64,000 bases of DNA from Poa pratensis (lineage: Eukaryota; Streptophyta; Magnoliopsida; Poales; Poaceae). This document shows positions 1-10,902 of the stretch, piece by piece. The position numbers and the translations under genes are program-made. A model generated the notes under the pieces. It was not told the DNA's origin and made no database searches. It saw nothing but the letters and a program-made list of their open reading frames with translations. Numbering within the stretch: the first letter of the stretch is position 1; the number at the start of each line of letters is the position of its first letter. Location: contig CAMZMU010000069.1 in NCBI GenBank assembly GCA_947311845.1, positions 12,734,950 through 12,798,949 on the forward strand. Reading direction: 5' to 3'.

Positions 1-852
1 TCCAACCATCTTGATAACAAGTAAGTAAGCCTAGCTACATGGCTATAAAGAAAGCGCTTTACGGGAGGTAACCCGGTTGTTTTTATTTTCTTTGTGTCAT
101 CTTGCTGTAACAAGAGACTTAGTTTTTAGTTTAGTTTCTGAAATTTTTAATAAAGTGCCAAGTTTTACCCATTTTGGTTTGAAAAAGTTGCTTATAGCGT
201 TCGGAGATTTTATTTCTGTACAAATCTGTGCACAGTATGATTTTTAATTCTTATTCTATAACTCCGAATGAGCTCATATTTGAACTGTAATAGCAACTTT
301 TTATCCTATGTATGCATGAATTTTTTCGGAATTTTCGACAAAGGTAAGTAGGTAGAAAAATATGTTTTGCTGCTGCTGTTTTTCTGGACAGATTCTGTCC
401 CATTATGTTTGATGCATGCTTAGAACTTTTAACTTAAATATTTTTTATCCAAATGAGTTTATAAGTAGGCATACAACATTATACACTTTCTGGACATACA
501 TATGAATTTTTGTTCAAGGATTATATGCAGCAAGAAATCTATTTGTTTATCACTACCAATGCACCCCACAGAAAAAGAAATGGAAAAAACGGTGTTTTAA
601 AGTTTTTTCACAGGGATTAGAGGAGATGCACCAAGAGCTATCCAAGGATGGTGAAAACCATAAGCTTGGGAATGTGAAGACACCCCCACTGGACCTACAC
701 ACTCTCGGTTTGCACACGTCTAACTTCTGTTTTTCGATCGAAACACTTTATCGCATAAACTTGGAACGTCTTTTTGTTTGTTTTGGTTTGATTTTTATTT
801 TGTGAGACCACCACACTATCTTTACTATTAAATGGGAGTTGGACGTAGGTCG
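1..852. other. AT-rich intergenic start of window
   Basis: No gene is supported here. A stretch near 614-690 preceded by a cag could be the last piece of an exon, but it has no partner exon and no recognisable protein similarity. Confidence 0.4.
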
Positions 853-996
853 GTGAAGCCTGCAGTTTTTCCACCTCCAGATTCCACCAAACATTTATTT
901 CCTGCAGCACGGACAATTAAAGGTACGTGAAGCCTACATTTTCCACCTCCAAATTCCACCAAACATTTTTTTTCCTGAACCGTGAACAATTAAAGG
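853..996. repeat. Tandem duplication, about 72-bp unit, two copies
   Basis: Copy one starts at 853 with gtgaagcctgcag and copy two at 927 with gtgaagcctacat. Both continue through ccacctcc, attccaccaaacatt and end in acaattaaagg. The copies differ by scattered substitutions and small indels, so the duplication is old. It lies upstream of the RPA-like gene and may be part of its promoter; a TATATAA lies at 1244-1250. Confidence 0.75.
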
Positions 997-1491
997 CAGC
1001 CAATCCCGCATCAATCAATCAGCTCCACAGAAAGGAATTTGCCACGCTACACTCTTCATCCTACCCCAGGTTGCCCACGCTTGACCTGGGTAAAAAATAT
1101 GGAAGGTGCCCGACAGTGCCTTCATTGCACGCAAAACATTGATGTCAAATGATAATGCCTACATTACACAGGAGAGATCAACGCTGTGGTTAATAGCAGG
1201 AAAGAGGGATCACCGCTGCGAGCAATCAACGCAACCATCCTAATATATAACGTGCCTCCATGTCGTCTCCAAAAGATATCTGCGGGCAAACACTGCTGAT
1301 CAGCAGACACTACCTCCATGCCGTCTGGATATCCCTGCTCGAAGAGGGTGATGGCACCAAAATCGGAACCGGCTCCTGCCTTCACGCTGCCTCCGCCCAA
1401 CATGTAACCTTCATGCTCTGGATACCCCTACTTTTTTAAGCGTCACATCCTGTATCATGTATAACTCATTGTTATTCATTTGAAATTGCAG

Positions 1492-2977
1492 AAACTTAAC
1501 ATTCGATGATGTTAAGTGGGAGCACGTCCTCCTAAATTTCCCCTGGGAAACAATGGCCAAAGTTTTGTGCAGTCGCATCAAACAGACAGATGAGGGACGT
1601 TATCTCTATATCATACTATCGGACATCATGGTAAGCAGTTTTGTAGGCAGTATTACTATAGAACCATGATTGTTCAAAATAAAATAATGGTTACAAGTAT
1701 TACTATAGTGGAATTATATGTGATAAAACTTGGCTAAACTACTGAGACATTATTATGTTCTATTTTCGCAGGGGGTGAAAATGGAGGCAATCTGCTACGA
1801 AAACTTTGTAGATCACTTCAACAACCAGCTTCAGTGTGGAACAAGCTATTTGTTCAAGCGCATATGGTTTGAGCCGGCATACCAGCCATTGCCCTTTAAC
1901 TTAGCCATACAGTCAGAGTTTGTCATCATTTTGCGTAGACAAACCGAGATACACACATTAGATATGCATACCAACATCCCTCGCCTACCACTGCGGTTCA
2001 CACCCTTTAGCACCGTTTATGGTTTGCAGAATAATATGCTTGCAGGTAACAAAAATATGTTTAAAGTGAATTTTGTATCAATTAAACGATGTTTTGCTAT
2101 TTTGCTAATTGTTATATGATTATTATTTTTGCTTAGATATTATTGGCCTGGTGGTCTATGTAAGCAATTGTATGTACAAGAAAACCGTGAATAACAATGT
2201 TCCGTGCCGTGACGTCGCCGTTATTAACAGCAGGTATGATTTGGGCACACATCATATTTTTACTGTTTCTCATACATCGTATGCTCACACTCTGCATGCA
2301 ACAGACGGGAAATTATTTTCGTCCGTATCTGGGGCCGTCACGTGGGAAAAGGCATCACGTGTTGGAGACAAGCGGAGTATGGAATGTGGACTATAGCTGC
2401 CATTCTGTTGGAGATAAAACGCGATGACGGTAATGTGTTTGTCTATGTAAATGTTAACCAAATCTAACGCTATATATGGTCACGGTATAATCACGTAATT
2501 ATTTCAGGAGGTTTGGCCACAACTGATGAGAGCCATATTGTTTTCCAGCAACCTAGCTACGAATTGGGGCATTTCGTGCGACACTGCTCTCAGCTCGAAT
2601 GTCTCTGTCGCAGCAGGTCAGAAGGGCTGTCAAGCAAAGAAACAAGATTGCACCTTAATATATCCAAGAGGATCCTCTCTACTACAAATAAAAAGTCACA
2701 TGTCTTGTCAGCTAATTTTTTATTATTTTAGATCCTGGAGTATGCATAAAGAAACTTATTGCGTTTTAGGCATGTAATGGGTCTTGATTCAATTAAAAAG
2801 TCTGTGTACAGACTTGGTTCTCCAACAGACTTATGTGTTTTAAACTGCTCGCAGTGTACACTAGATTCCATAAGACTGAAGAAATATGTGCCACCAACAA
2901 AAAAAACTGAACGTCTATATATAATAAAGGACAGAATGTGTAATTCAGAGTGTAATTCAGATCCTTACCATACATAA
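1492..2977 (+). CDS. RPA70-like OB-fold protein (replication protein A large-subunit-like), 5' exon unresolved
   Basis: Six exons join in one open frame: 1492-1630, 1772-2045, 2137-2233, 2305-2429, 2508-2616 and 2770-2977, stop TAA at 2975-2977. All junctions are GT-AG and all phases agree, giving about 316 codons. The first listed exon starts in phase 2, so an upstream coding exon is missing, unless translation starts at the ATG at 1553. Seen in sequence: motifs such as WEHVLLNFPW, YLYIILSDIMG and DIIGLVVYVS, and a second block VRIWGRHVGK. In grass RPA1-like and DUF223-type proteins these form the two OB folds that bind single-stranded DNA. No C-terminal zinc-ribbon DBD-C is present, so it is shorter than true RPA70. 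Such short RPA-like genes are abundant in plants, and many travel in Helitrons. Whether this copy is host or transposon cargo is not settled. Confidence 0.7.
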
Positions 2978-3540
2978 AGGTTATCCTTTAACCAACAATT
3001 ACTTGTCGCCAAGGTTTTCAGACTTGCGTGAGATAGATTCACTGCCATGTTGAATATGGTACTCAGATATTCCCCTTTGCGATCTGTTAGACAACAAGCA
3101 AGCACCAAAAGTTAAAAACCAGAGGCGACAAGATCAAGGGTAGACTACGGTTGAAAAGTACACGATGGCACAAAACGTAAAAAATTGGTGTGACTGTAGG
3201 CTGTACGCAGTGTAAGGCCAATACTTTTCACAATGAACAAACCTGAGCTGGATCATTGTATTCTTTATTATTTTACCTGATAAATTGCAAAAGCAATATG
3301 TTTTCCCGTTAGAAATTTTGTAACAGCTCCTGCCGAAACTTGTTGAAATATACCGATAAGCGTGGGAAACATTCATGAACATAATACAATCCAACATTCA
3401 ATAAGATCCAAGTGTAACGACAGACATCGACCAAGATTAGATTTTCTTGACCAGAAATATAGCTCACAACATGTACCTTCCCATTTTCGACAGACCATTT
3501 ATTGACCACCCCCAACAGGAAAAGCCAATCACCATGATTT
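2978..3540. other. Intergenic, no feature seen
   Basis: AT-rich spacer between the RPA-like gene and the promoter-like block of the next gene. Short open frames on both strands lack splice support and family resemblance. Confidence 0.4.
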
Positions 3541-3680
3541 ACGCCCTACACTTCAGCCAGCCATTAAACACATGAGTTAATTGCCTGCCGTAAATACCAG
3601 TCCAGAAACTACGCCCTACACTTCAGCCGGCCAATAATCCCACGGTTTAATTGCATACCGTAATTAACAATTCAAAAACT
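3541..3680. repeat. Tandem duplication, exact 70-bp period, two copies
   Basis: Copies at 3541-3610 and 3611-3680 both start acgccctacacttcagcc and end aaaact. They differ at many positions inside but keep the same length. The repeat sits immediately upstream of a TATA-like element at 3705, so it looks like a duplicated upstream promoter segment. Confidence 0.8.
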
Positions 3681-3704
3681 ACCGCAGACTACTCATCCCT
3701 CCAT

Positions 3705-3820
3705 TATAAGTGAGGGTTTGGCTGGTCTCACTCCCAACCTGTTCCTCATTGACCACCGCTCCGACTCAAAATCATTACAATTCTTCTCAAGGCGGAGGAT
3801 CATAGGTTGGTGACATTCAG
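3705..3820 (+). promoter_or_regulatory. Candidate core promoter and untranslated leader exon
   Basis: TATAAG at 3705-3710 is followed by a CT-rich leader. At 3820/3821 a CAG|GTATGT donor follows. A later GC-rich block (4690-4868) ends in cag|gtac, and an acceptor ttgtcaacag lies at about 5181-5190 just before the ATG at 5212. The arrangement suggests a spliced 5' UTR for the 5.2-kb gene. This is inference from sequence only. Confidence 0.35.
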
Positions 3821-5211
3821 GTATGTAATTATCAGCTTTACTCTACCCAGCATATCCTAATTGAACATTGGAAACTGAACATTCGCGCTCTGCATACGTT
3901 TGGATCTTACTTAATGCATACGATTTCACTCTGTGCCTGGGCACAAGTCACACATTATCCGGAGAATGTGCCATGGCAGTAAACAACATGTTGACAAGAA
4001 AATCATGACAATTCTGACAGTAATTATGTATAACATAAAAAGATCAAAACGTTACCTTGACTTTTATTTGGCACCCTTTTAAAAATTAGTAGCTTCTTCC
4101 CGCTTTCGTTTACTTCCTTCCCCTCATTGACACATTTCATATTGACAACATCAAAAATTTAGACAACAGCATAATGCATAGCTTGAACCTGACCAAAACA
4201 AAAAAAAGATAATTAAGAAGTCTGTACCAAAAAATCGACTTGAATTTGCATGCGACAGGCAATTAGGCCAGTAACAATACAAGTGTGCAAATGGAATAAT
4301 ACATTTATCAAAACTGAGATTATATGCATTGTACGAGTATTAATTATTATGAAACAAGCAAGCGTGTTTATTAAAGAAAAACAAATCTCTAGAAGTTCAA
4401 TCATGTGGCCAGTCAACTGACAGTTCATCCACATTTCTTTTTCTTTATACTATGTTTAAGCAACTGCATCAAGAGATTTGCATGGATGTGTTAACTTCAG
4501 GAAGGAGTTGTGGCTAAGCGTAGGCCTGGGAATAAATTAGATGACAGGTCACCTTCCTAATAAATAGACAGAAGAATCTTCGTAGTCACCTTCCAAAAAC
4601 ACAGATTTTCCCACGGGAATCACGCAGACACGATTGCTTTCCAAACAAATTGGACCGAGCTTGAGGGTGAGGACTCCATTAACCAGGGTTGCTCGTTGCG
4701 GTTTGACTCTCCGGCGGCCGGAAAGACCGCTGATCATCAACAGCTGCAACACCAGTTCTATTCGGCTGCGACTTTCCTCTCCGGCGGCCTTGGGCCGCTG
4801 ATCAGCAGCTGCAGCACCCGTTTTTTCCAGCCCGGAAGTGTGCAGCACCGGTTTTCATCTGGTTACAGGTACAAAAATCTGACCCAGTTTTATCCTGCAA
4901 TTAATTTAATAACAATGTGTTAAATCAAATGAACAACACCAACTATACGCGAACATAAGTTTCAATCTTTTGATTCCACATCAAAGATGATCAGTTTCAA
5001 TTTCATATAGCAAATAGCTATGAATGATGTTGTTCACGCGTCTTTATATTTCTGCAACAGCATAAGGAGAAGTCAATTGCCTGGACTAATTTAATTGCTC
5101 ATTAGCTGTCAAAATATGATCTTTTGAGCAGAGTACAACTATACATGTCAGTCACCTCATGTTTTGTCTATTCAATTCTTATTGTCAACAGACGGGAGAA
5201 GTTGATTCAAT
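3821..5211. other. Probable leader introns of the 5.2-kb gene
   Basis: Mostly AT-rich. A GC-rich island at 4690-4868 contains two imperfect copies of ctccggcggcc followed by gctgatca and cagctgca, and may be a second leader exon. The 99-residue minus-strand frame over this island looks like a shadow of the repeat. Confidence 0.35.
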
Positions 5212-6031
5212 ATGTCATCATCAAATCCTACTGGGGTACGGGCTCCATTCCAAGACATAACCAACAGCACCAATTCAGGTAAAGATATCATCATCATTTA
5301 CCTACTGGTACCTTGTATATACTTATTTTTTCCCTCGCAGGACAAAGACCAGATCCAAAAGAGTTGAAGAGTCAATATGACCGGGAGAGATATGCACGAA
5401 AAAAGCTTGAGGAAGGCAAAACCAACAACATCAATTCAGGTGAAGATATCATCATAGGTAAACGATGATGATGTTTTCTTGTATGTACTTATTTTTTGGC
5501 TCGCAGGACAAGAACAAAGACCAGATCCAAAAGAATTGAGGAGACAAAGGGACCGGGAGAGATATGCACGAAAAAAGCGTGAGGCCCATCAACTCAATGT
5601 AGAACAAACTACATCAAACACAATGGGGACCATACCAGCCGGTACGTCCATTATTTACATCTATCCCATATGATGCACTATAAAAAGCATTATTATGCGG
5701 CTCACGGATTCTTCATCTCAGGATTTCACACCACTGAGAATGCTACAGGGCAATCAGTTGTCACCCACCGGGATTACACGCCGACTACAGAAGGTGAGGT
5801 ATATTACCATAAAGGGCAGCATTATTTTCTTACTACTACTGATGGTCCATAACTGGTTATGTAGGCATCCCTACTGCTAAGATTAACATTAAGATCCTCG
5901 TTACCAACGAACAAGAAGAGGACAGTGGCAAGGGCAAGGATCAGACCAATAATTCAAAGAAGCGAAAAAGATCCGAAGACTTAATAACGGCCACGAAGAA
6001 CATAGTCTACAAGGAAGTCCTTAGCACTTGA
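5212..6031 (+). CDS. Small basic nuclear-type protein with duplicated RERYARKK exon, 179 aa
   Basis: Five exons: 5212-5278, 5341-5439, 5507-5641, 5722-5793 and 5865-6031 (stop TGA). All are joined by GT-AG introns in phase 1, and the frame is uninterrupted for 179 residues. The N-terminus carries an FQDITN motif. Exons 2 and 3 each encode RPDPKEL followed by DRERYARKK (residues 36-44 and 71-79), so a highly basic helix is present twice. The C-terminus has an acidic patch and a KKRKR nuclear-localisation-type cluster (156-160). I do not assign a function. Related DITN/RERYA-type proteins recur in grass genomes, and I suspect a transposon link (Helitron helicase N-termini are similarly rich in RERER-type basic repeats), but that is recollection, not a search. 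It lies 2.2 kb downstream of the RPA-like gene on the same strand. Confidence 0.65.
5258..5585 (+). repeat. Tandem exon-intron duplication, about 166-bp period
   Basis: The unit runs from the exon end (accaacannancaattcag) through an intron with gatatcatcat near its 5' end and tacttattttttnnctcgcag at its 3' end, then into the RPDPKEL-DRERYARKK exon. It occurs once over about 5258-5412 and again over about 5418-5580. Exon phase 1 at both ends lets the duplication keep the reading frame. Confidence 0.8.
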
Positions 6032-7394
6032 ATCAGCGTTGCATACACCGTCAGGTTAGTGGGATTCTCATGTTATGATCGTCACTCAACATTCTAGCTG
6101 CTGCTCCTTTTGATGCAACATGACAGCTAACTGTTAATTTCTTTTTTTTTACATGTCTGTAGTGTATAGTGCATAGCTGGAGGTTTAAATAGAAGCTAAA
6201 GCAGCACGGATAAAAAAGGAGCATCTGGAATTAACTATGCAAACGACATGGAACTAACCTTTTTATGCTGGCCAACCCGGATCCTTACCCGTTGAGCAGG
6301 GCCAACAATCTGTGTCCAAAAAGAGGTGGAGCAAGCAAATGTGCATTTTAGTCTTTTGAAGGGCCGGATACACATATTTCTTCATTTGTATCGTATCTAA
6401 AATTATGAACTGTTATATTGCAAAGTGAAGGTTATGCATAAATACAGTCCGACGCAGTCTGTATTTCTGGTGTACATGCATCTTTTGTGTTACTTTTTAT
6501 TTCAGAAGTACAATAAGAGAGGTCCTATTCAGAAGTACAGTATGAGATGCTCTCTTAGACGTGTTGAAAGATATGAGCTTTTTTATTACTTTTTCTCGGA
6601 GCTGCAACCAGCGATATCATATATATTTAGACAGAGAATAAAGTGTATCTTCTTACCTAATAAATAGACATCAGCGGATATATCAAAAACCAGCTTCTCT
6701 GTCAAAAATATATAATCAGTCTGAATGTCCTTTCTTCTTAGCTGCAGCAACTTTTCCTACATGGTTGTCCAATCATTAGGAGCTTTCACATATAAGATCG
6801 CCCTGAATAGCACATCCTTGCATCTTCACTCTGAACATTTTCATCCTCCGAGTTATTTCAGGAAGTAGTATATACTAGCACTGCTAAGGGCCAGATGGAC
6901 CAGCTTGCAAATCCTGCAATGGATACCCCTTTGAATGCCCTGTAAATAGAGAAACAGAACTCAGTTGACTCAACAACAGATACAAAGTTGTATAACTTCA
7001 CAAGGAACATAGCAGTAAACCAACCTTGCTTTGCCACAGGTCGACTAGAGTTTTGTATCTTCCAACAGTTGCCATACTCCCTAGATGTTTATACACAGAC
7101 TCAGGACCTAGGTAGACTTCGACGTTTGAATTTCCATGACCACATCCAGCTTTCAACCTGTTCAGGAGTACAAGTGGAATATGATATATGAATCTTTAGA
7201 TGAAACACACAGTACTAATAAGTATGATGCTTAATCCACAATATCATAACGTACATCCAGATAGAATTTCCTACTTCAAAAGAAAGGACCAGTCTAATTT
7301 TATCTAAGATTGTCCATTCAGAAAATACCCAGAAATATGATACACACTGGTAAACTACAGGACTACTAAGAATAATCGAGCTACGAGCCTACCA
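6032..7394. other. Intergenic, AT-rich
   Basis: 3' UTR and spacer after the basic-protein gene. No coding, RNA or transposon boundary could be supported. Short open frames at 6425 and 6988 have no splice or family support. Confidence 0.4.
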
Positions 7395-8573
7395 TTATGT
7401 GTTGCCTGAAACTGGTGTGCTCCTCTGTAGTGCTAGTCCCATGTTTTCTTCATTTGGTAGAGAGAACAGAGAGAAGAGAGAACAGAGAGGGAACACCCAA
7501 CAATGGAACACCCAACAATTGGTATCAGAGCCTCAAGATTCGAGGACCAAGAAGGACTGTGTGTCGGTCCCATGGAAGCTGGATGTGTGTCATCCAATGA
7601 CGATGATCAATCGAGGAAGGGTGATCGTGGTGCTGTCCGCGGTCATGCCGGCGGCCGTAACGACGAGGACGATAGCAGCGACTCCGACACCAGTGTGCGT
7701 AGTGGGCGCAAAGCTGGGAAGAAGAAGGGGAAGTTCTACAATTGTGGCGTCCGTGGTCACTACTCGTCTGAGTGCCGCAACCCGAAGAAAGAAGAAGCGC
7801 TCTTGGCGTCGGCGGATGAAAATCCGACACTGCTGTGATGATGATTGAAGATGACAAGATTAGGGGGCTGATTGTTGGTCTGATGTAATCTTGTCATAGT
7901 GTAAACAGCACACATAGGTTGTGTGCAGGCTATAGTGTGAACCCACACATAAGTTGTGTGATGGTTGGGGCACATAAGTTGTGTCCTGAGTAGATAGGCA
8001 TGGTGCAATATGTTTGCAGGAGTTAAGTAGTAGGTGCTGGAATATTCTAGAGTACTATTTATATGTATTTCTTAGGCTGTAAGATAGGGCAGCAGTAGAA
8101 AGCAGTAGAAGCCTCTAGAATGCAGTAGCACCAACCTTGAATCCTCTATATAAGGAGAGGCACCCTATATGGAGGGAAGCAAGTTGAAAGGCAAGGTCCT
8201 AGCATAGGTTGCTGAGGGCAAGCAAAGGTTGCACGTCAAGATGTAGTAGAAATCCTGTCCGTCAGGTTGAAGCACATATGTATGTGTGTCATGCATATGT
8301 GTAAGGTCCTAGCATAGGTTGCTAAGGTCTGCCAGCATTCGTTGCTGTGGTGAAGCTTTAGTAGGCATAGGTTGCCAAGCTTGTAGGCATTCGTTGCCAG
8401 TGTAGTGTAGCATCCGTTGCTGCAAAATCTAATAGAAAAAGGAAGGCATTTGTTGCCTGAAACTGGTGTGCTCCTCTGTAGTGCTAGTCCCATGTTTTCT
8501 TCATTTGGTAGAGAGAACAGAGAGAAGAGAGAACAGAGAGGGAACACCCAACAATGGAACACCCAACATTATG
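7395..8573 (+). mobile_element. Deleted Ty1/copia LTR retrotransposon with TTATG target-site duplication
   Basis: TTATG flanks the element at 7395-7399 and 8569-8573. The 3' LTR is 7873-8568 (696 bp, TGTTG...CAACA, with a TATATAAGG promoter element near 8149). The left LTR keeps only its last 118 bp (7400-7517), which are identical to 8451-8568. The primer binding site TGGTATCAGAGC (initiator-Met tRNA type, usual for copia) is at 7520-7531. A polypurine tract-like agattaggggg precedes the 3' LTR. The internal region is only 355 bp, so the element is non-autonomous. Perfect identity of the shared LTR parts suggests recent insertion. Confidence 0.9.
7503..7838 (+). pseudogene. Copia gag remnant with damaged zinc knuckle
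   Basis: A 111-residue frame begins at the LTR end and finishes just before the polypurine tract. Its C-terminal part carries the copia nucleocapsid knuckle NCGVRGHYSSEC, followed by basic and ADENPTLL-like residues. The first knuckle cysteine is replaced by phenylalanine (KFYNC), so the CX2CX4HX4C motif is incomplete. The capsid part of gag and all of pol are missing. The frame is the remnant left after internal deletion. Confidence 0.75.
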
Positions 8574-8688
8574 TATCCAAAACCACCGCGACTAGAATAT
8601 GGCCATGACTTTCTTCAGAAGAGAAGACAAAAAATCCAAGAATGCGGCGAAGATGTATCTATTTTTTTTGACATTTTCTGGTTTTCCA

Positions 8689-9036
8689 CTAACAAAGATC
8701 GGCAGAATCGCCGTACAAAGCCCTGTTAACATCAGCTGGGAAATCATCTAGCCAAACATAGTGAAACCCGTTTGGTTCAGATGCCCCTATAGCAGCTAAA
8801 AGGTTTGCTGGTTTATTGCAGTTTCTCCCTCCGTATGCAACTTCTGACTCAATAAAGCTTAGACGAAGGCGACCTTTTATTTCTCTGAACAAGGCTCCAA
8901 GAGGTGCTGCATTGTAGCTTGAGGATGTAACTGCTCTCTGAAGAACCTGACAATCGGTCATAAACAGAGGCCGACCCATCCCCAAATCCTCAGCAATTTT
9001 GATAGCCTGAAGCAAAGCAACGCTCCCAGTTTCCAA
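8689..9036 (-). pseudogene. RNase H-like (RVT_3) remnant of a retroelement
   Basis: A 115-residue minus-strand frame resembles the RNase H-like domain often attached to plant non-LTR reverse transcriptases. It has ALLQAIKIAEDLG followed by MTDCQVLQ (catalytic-type Asp in TDC) and a late NKPANLLAA segment. The N-terminal first-Asp strand is missing, and no reverse transcriptase is adjacent. The copia element inserted directly downstream of it. Confidence 0.6.
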
Positions 9037-10230
9037 GGCAAAGAGATGTATCTATTTGAAGCAGAGCAATTGGCTCATTGCACTGCAAAGAGATAGTTTT
9101 ACACTGTCATGGCCAAGTGTCTGTAATTTAATAATCATAGTTCATCCATCTGTTCAATTTAATCTTACACTATGTTTCTATTCCACCCAGTCCTCCTGCA
9201 CTTTAGGAAAGAATGTATATGCCTCAATGTTTTTAGATAGAAGCTTGACAAAATGCTCTCAAATTACCTGATCCAAAAGCTGGGAGAACTTCTTTGCAAA
9301 AGCTGATAGAACTTCTATCCAAAAGCTAGGAGAACACATCTAGAACTGAAAGAACACGTAGCAACTCATCTACACCGATCCTGCAAAGGAGTAGAGGCAA
9401 AATACCAGCCATCAGTAAAGGGTAGGAGCGGGCGTCGACCATCCACTCCGGGAACATGATGTACTTGACCTTGGGGATTAGCTATGGTGACTTATGAGCC
9501 GCTCCAGGTTGCGGAACGGTCGAGCAGCACCAGCGATACTGTAGCCGTGTCTCCTTCCTCTGGCGCAAGACGTGCGAGGGTAGCTTCTCCGGACTCCAGA
9601 CGCCGAGTAGCGAGCGCCAACACTGGCCACGGCCCGCTGCACCTTATGAACACTTAGGAGCTGCAGATGAGCTAGCGACGGCCCTGGCTAACCGGACCCC
9701 AGACGCCAAGGAGATGAACTCCCCCGCCCGCCGATCCAACTCCTCCTCCTCGGACGAATCGCCAGCGGCTGCAGCTTCATCCGGTCGCCGCCGTCGGCAC
9801 GCCGCCGCTCACCACCAGCGCCATGGAGCAGTCGACGGAGGAGGTCCCGTGTCCTACTTGATGCGCCTCTTGCTCCGACATATAGAGCTCCTTGCCATGG
9901 CGCATCTGGGGAGAAGTCCGCCGGTCCCGTGTCCTACTTGATGCGCCTCTTGCTCTGACTCTTTTAGGCCTTCCTCCCATATTCGTCGTTGGCTGTTGGT
10001 GCTGTGTCGACGGAAGAGGCTATGAAGGAGGGGATGGGCGTGGAAGGGCACGAAGCCGAGCTTGAGGCACAATCTCTGAAGCGGGAGCGAGACCGGCGGC
10101 CGGCATCGAGCACAGCGGTGGGGAGCTTGGGTAGAGAGTGAGGATTGGGGAAAGTCAATGACGGGAACATGAAAAATTAGCTTTGGGCATCTTTACATGT
10201 CGTTGACCAAGAGAAGTCTCTAGGACTTGT
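9037..10230. other. Intergenic with a GC-rich island at 9660-10140
   Basis: The island encodes only low-complexity Ser/Ala/Arg-rich frames on both strands and contains an 80-bp-spaced direct repeat. It may be a captured exon fragment, since it lies upstream of a Helitron-like terminus at 10933. No protein family is recognised. Confidence 0.35.
9843..9955. repeat. 33-bp direct repeat spaced 80 bp
   Basis: The segment beginning ggtcccgtgtcctacttg and ending cgcctcttgctc occurs identically at 9843-9875 and 9923-9955, implying a local duplication inside the GC-rich island. Confidence 0.8.
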
Positions 10231-10450
10231 CATACAATTTTCACAATATTTCATTCTATCAACTATATTCAGATTTTGGATCTTCATTTTTCTAAACATG
10301 TCTATTTACGTTCATTGTGGACTTACGTTCATTGTGGACTTGTCATGCGACAAGTATGTAGCTTTAATCTTGACATACAATTTTCACAATATTTCATTCT
10401 ATCAACTATATTCAGATTTTGGATCTTCATTTTTCTAAACATGTCTATTT
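10231..10450. repeat. 77-bp perfect direct repeat
   Basis: Identical 77-bp copies lie at 10231-10307 and 10374-10450, starting catacaattttcacaat and ending aacatgtctattt. They are separated by a spacer with a doubled ttacgttcattgtggact. The AT-rich copies have no coding potential. Confidence 0.85.
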
Positions 10451-10902
10451 TAAACTCTATGTTTCTAAATAAAAGTAGAAGGCGATGTCCGAGCTCGCAT
10501 TAGTATAAAGAACGCGGCCGCAAGTTAATGATGAGTCCCAAATACGCCAACAGCGGATCATTGATGCACCAGGTAGGGTGGAATAGAATTAATCAGCGAC
10601 AACATCGATAAGTAATCACAAGAGGGGGCTGACGTGTCAGAGCCACTATTAAACTGTGTTGCAAACTTCATGATACGAGTGTAGTATTTGAAGCTATAGC
10701 TAAATGGCAATAGAAAGCCAATTATTCAATTCAAAATATAAACCCCTAAAGAGGTGCACAACATAATTTCATTTTCCTATGTATATTTGTATCACCATAT
10801 TTAAATTTATGTTGATATATAGTTTTCTCTGGTTATCTTTTATGTGTACATATATTTATTTTATTTGTATTGACATGTTCGACAAACACAATATAGCAAG
10901 TA

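Noticed and set aside
4549..4848. 99-residue minus-strand frame
   Set aside because: It overlaps a GC-rich repeat that better fits a plus-strand leader exon; no family resemblance.
7399..7857. Long open frames on both strands across the copia interior
   Set aside because: Only the 7503 frame carries a gag motif; the others are shadows with low-complexity Arg/Thr content.
853..10450. Repeated blocks as a possible CRISPR array
   Set aside because: Repeats are only two or three copies, with no regular spacers, in plant nuclear DNA.
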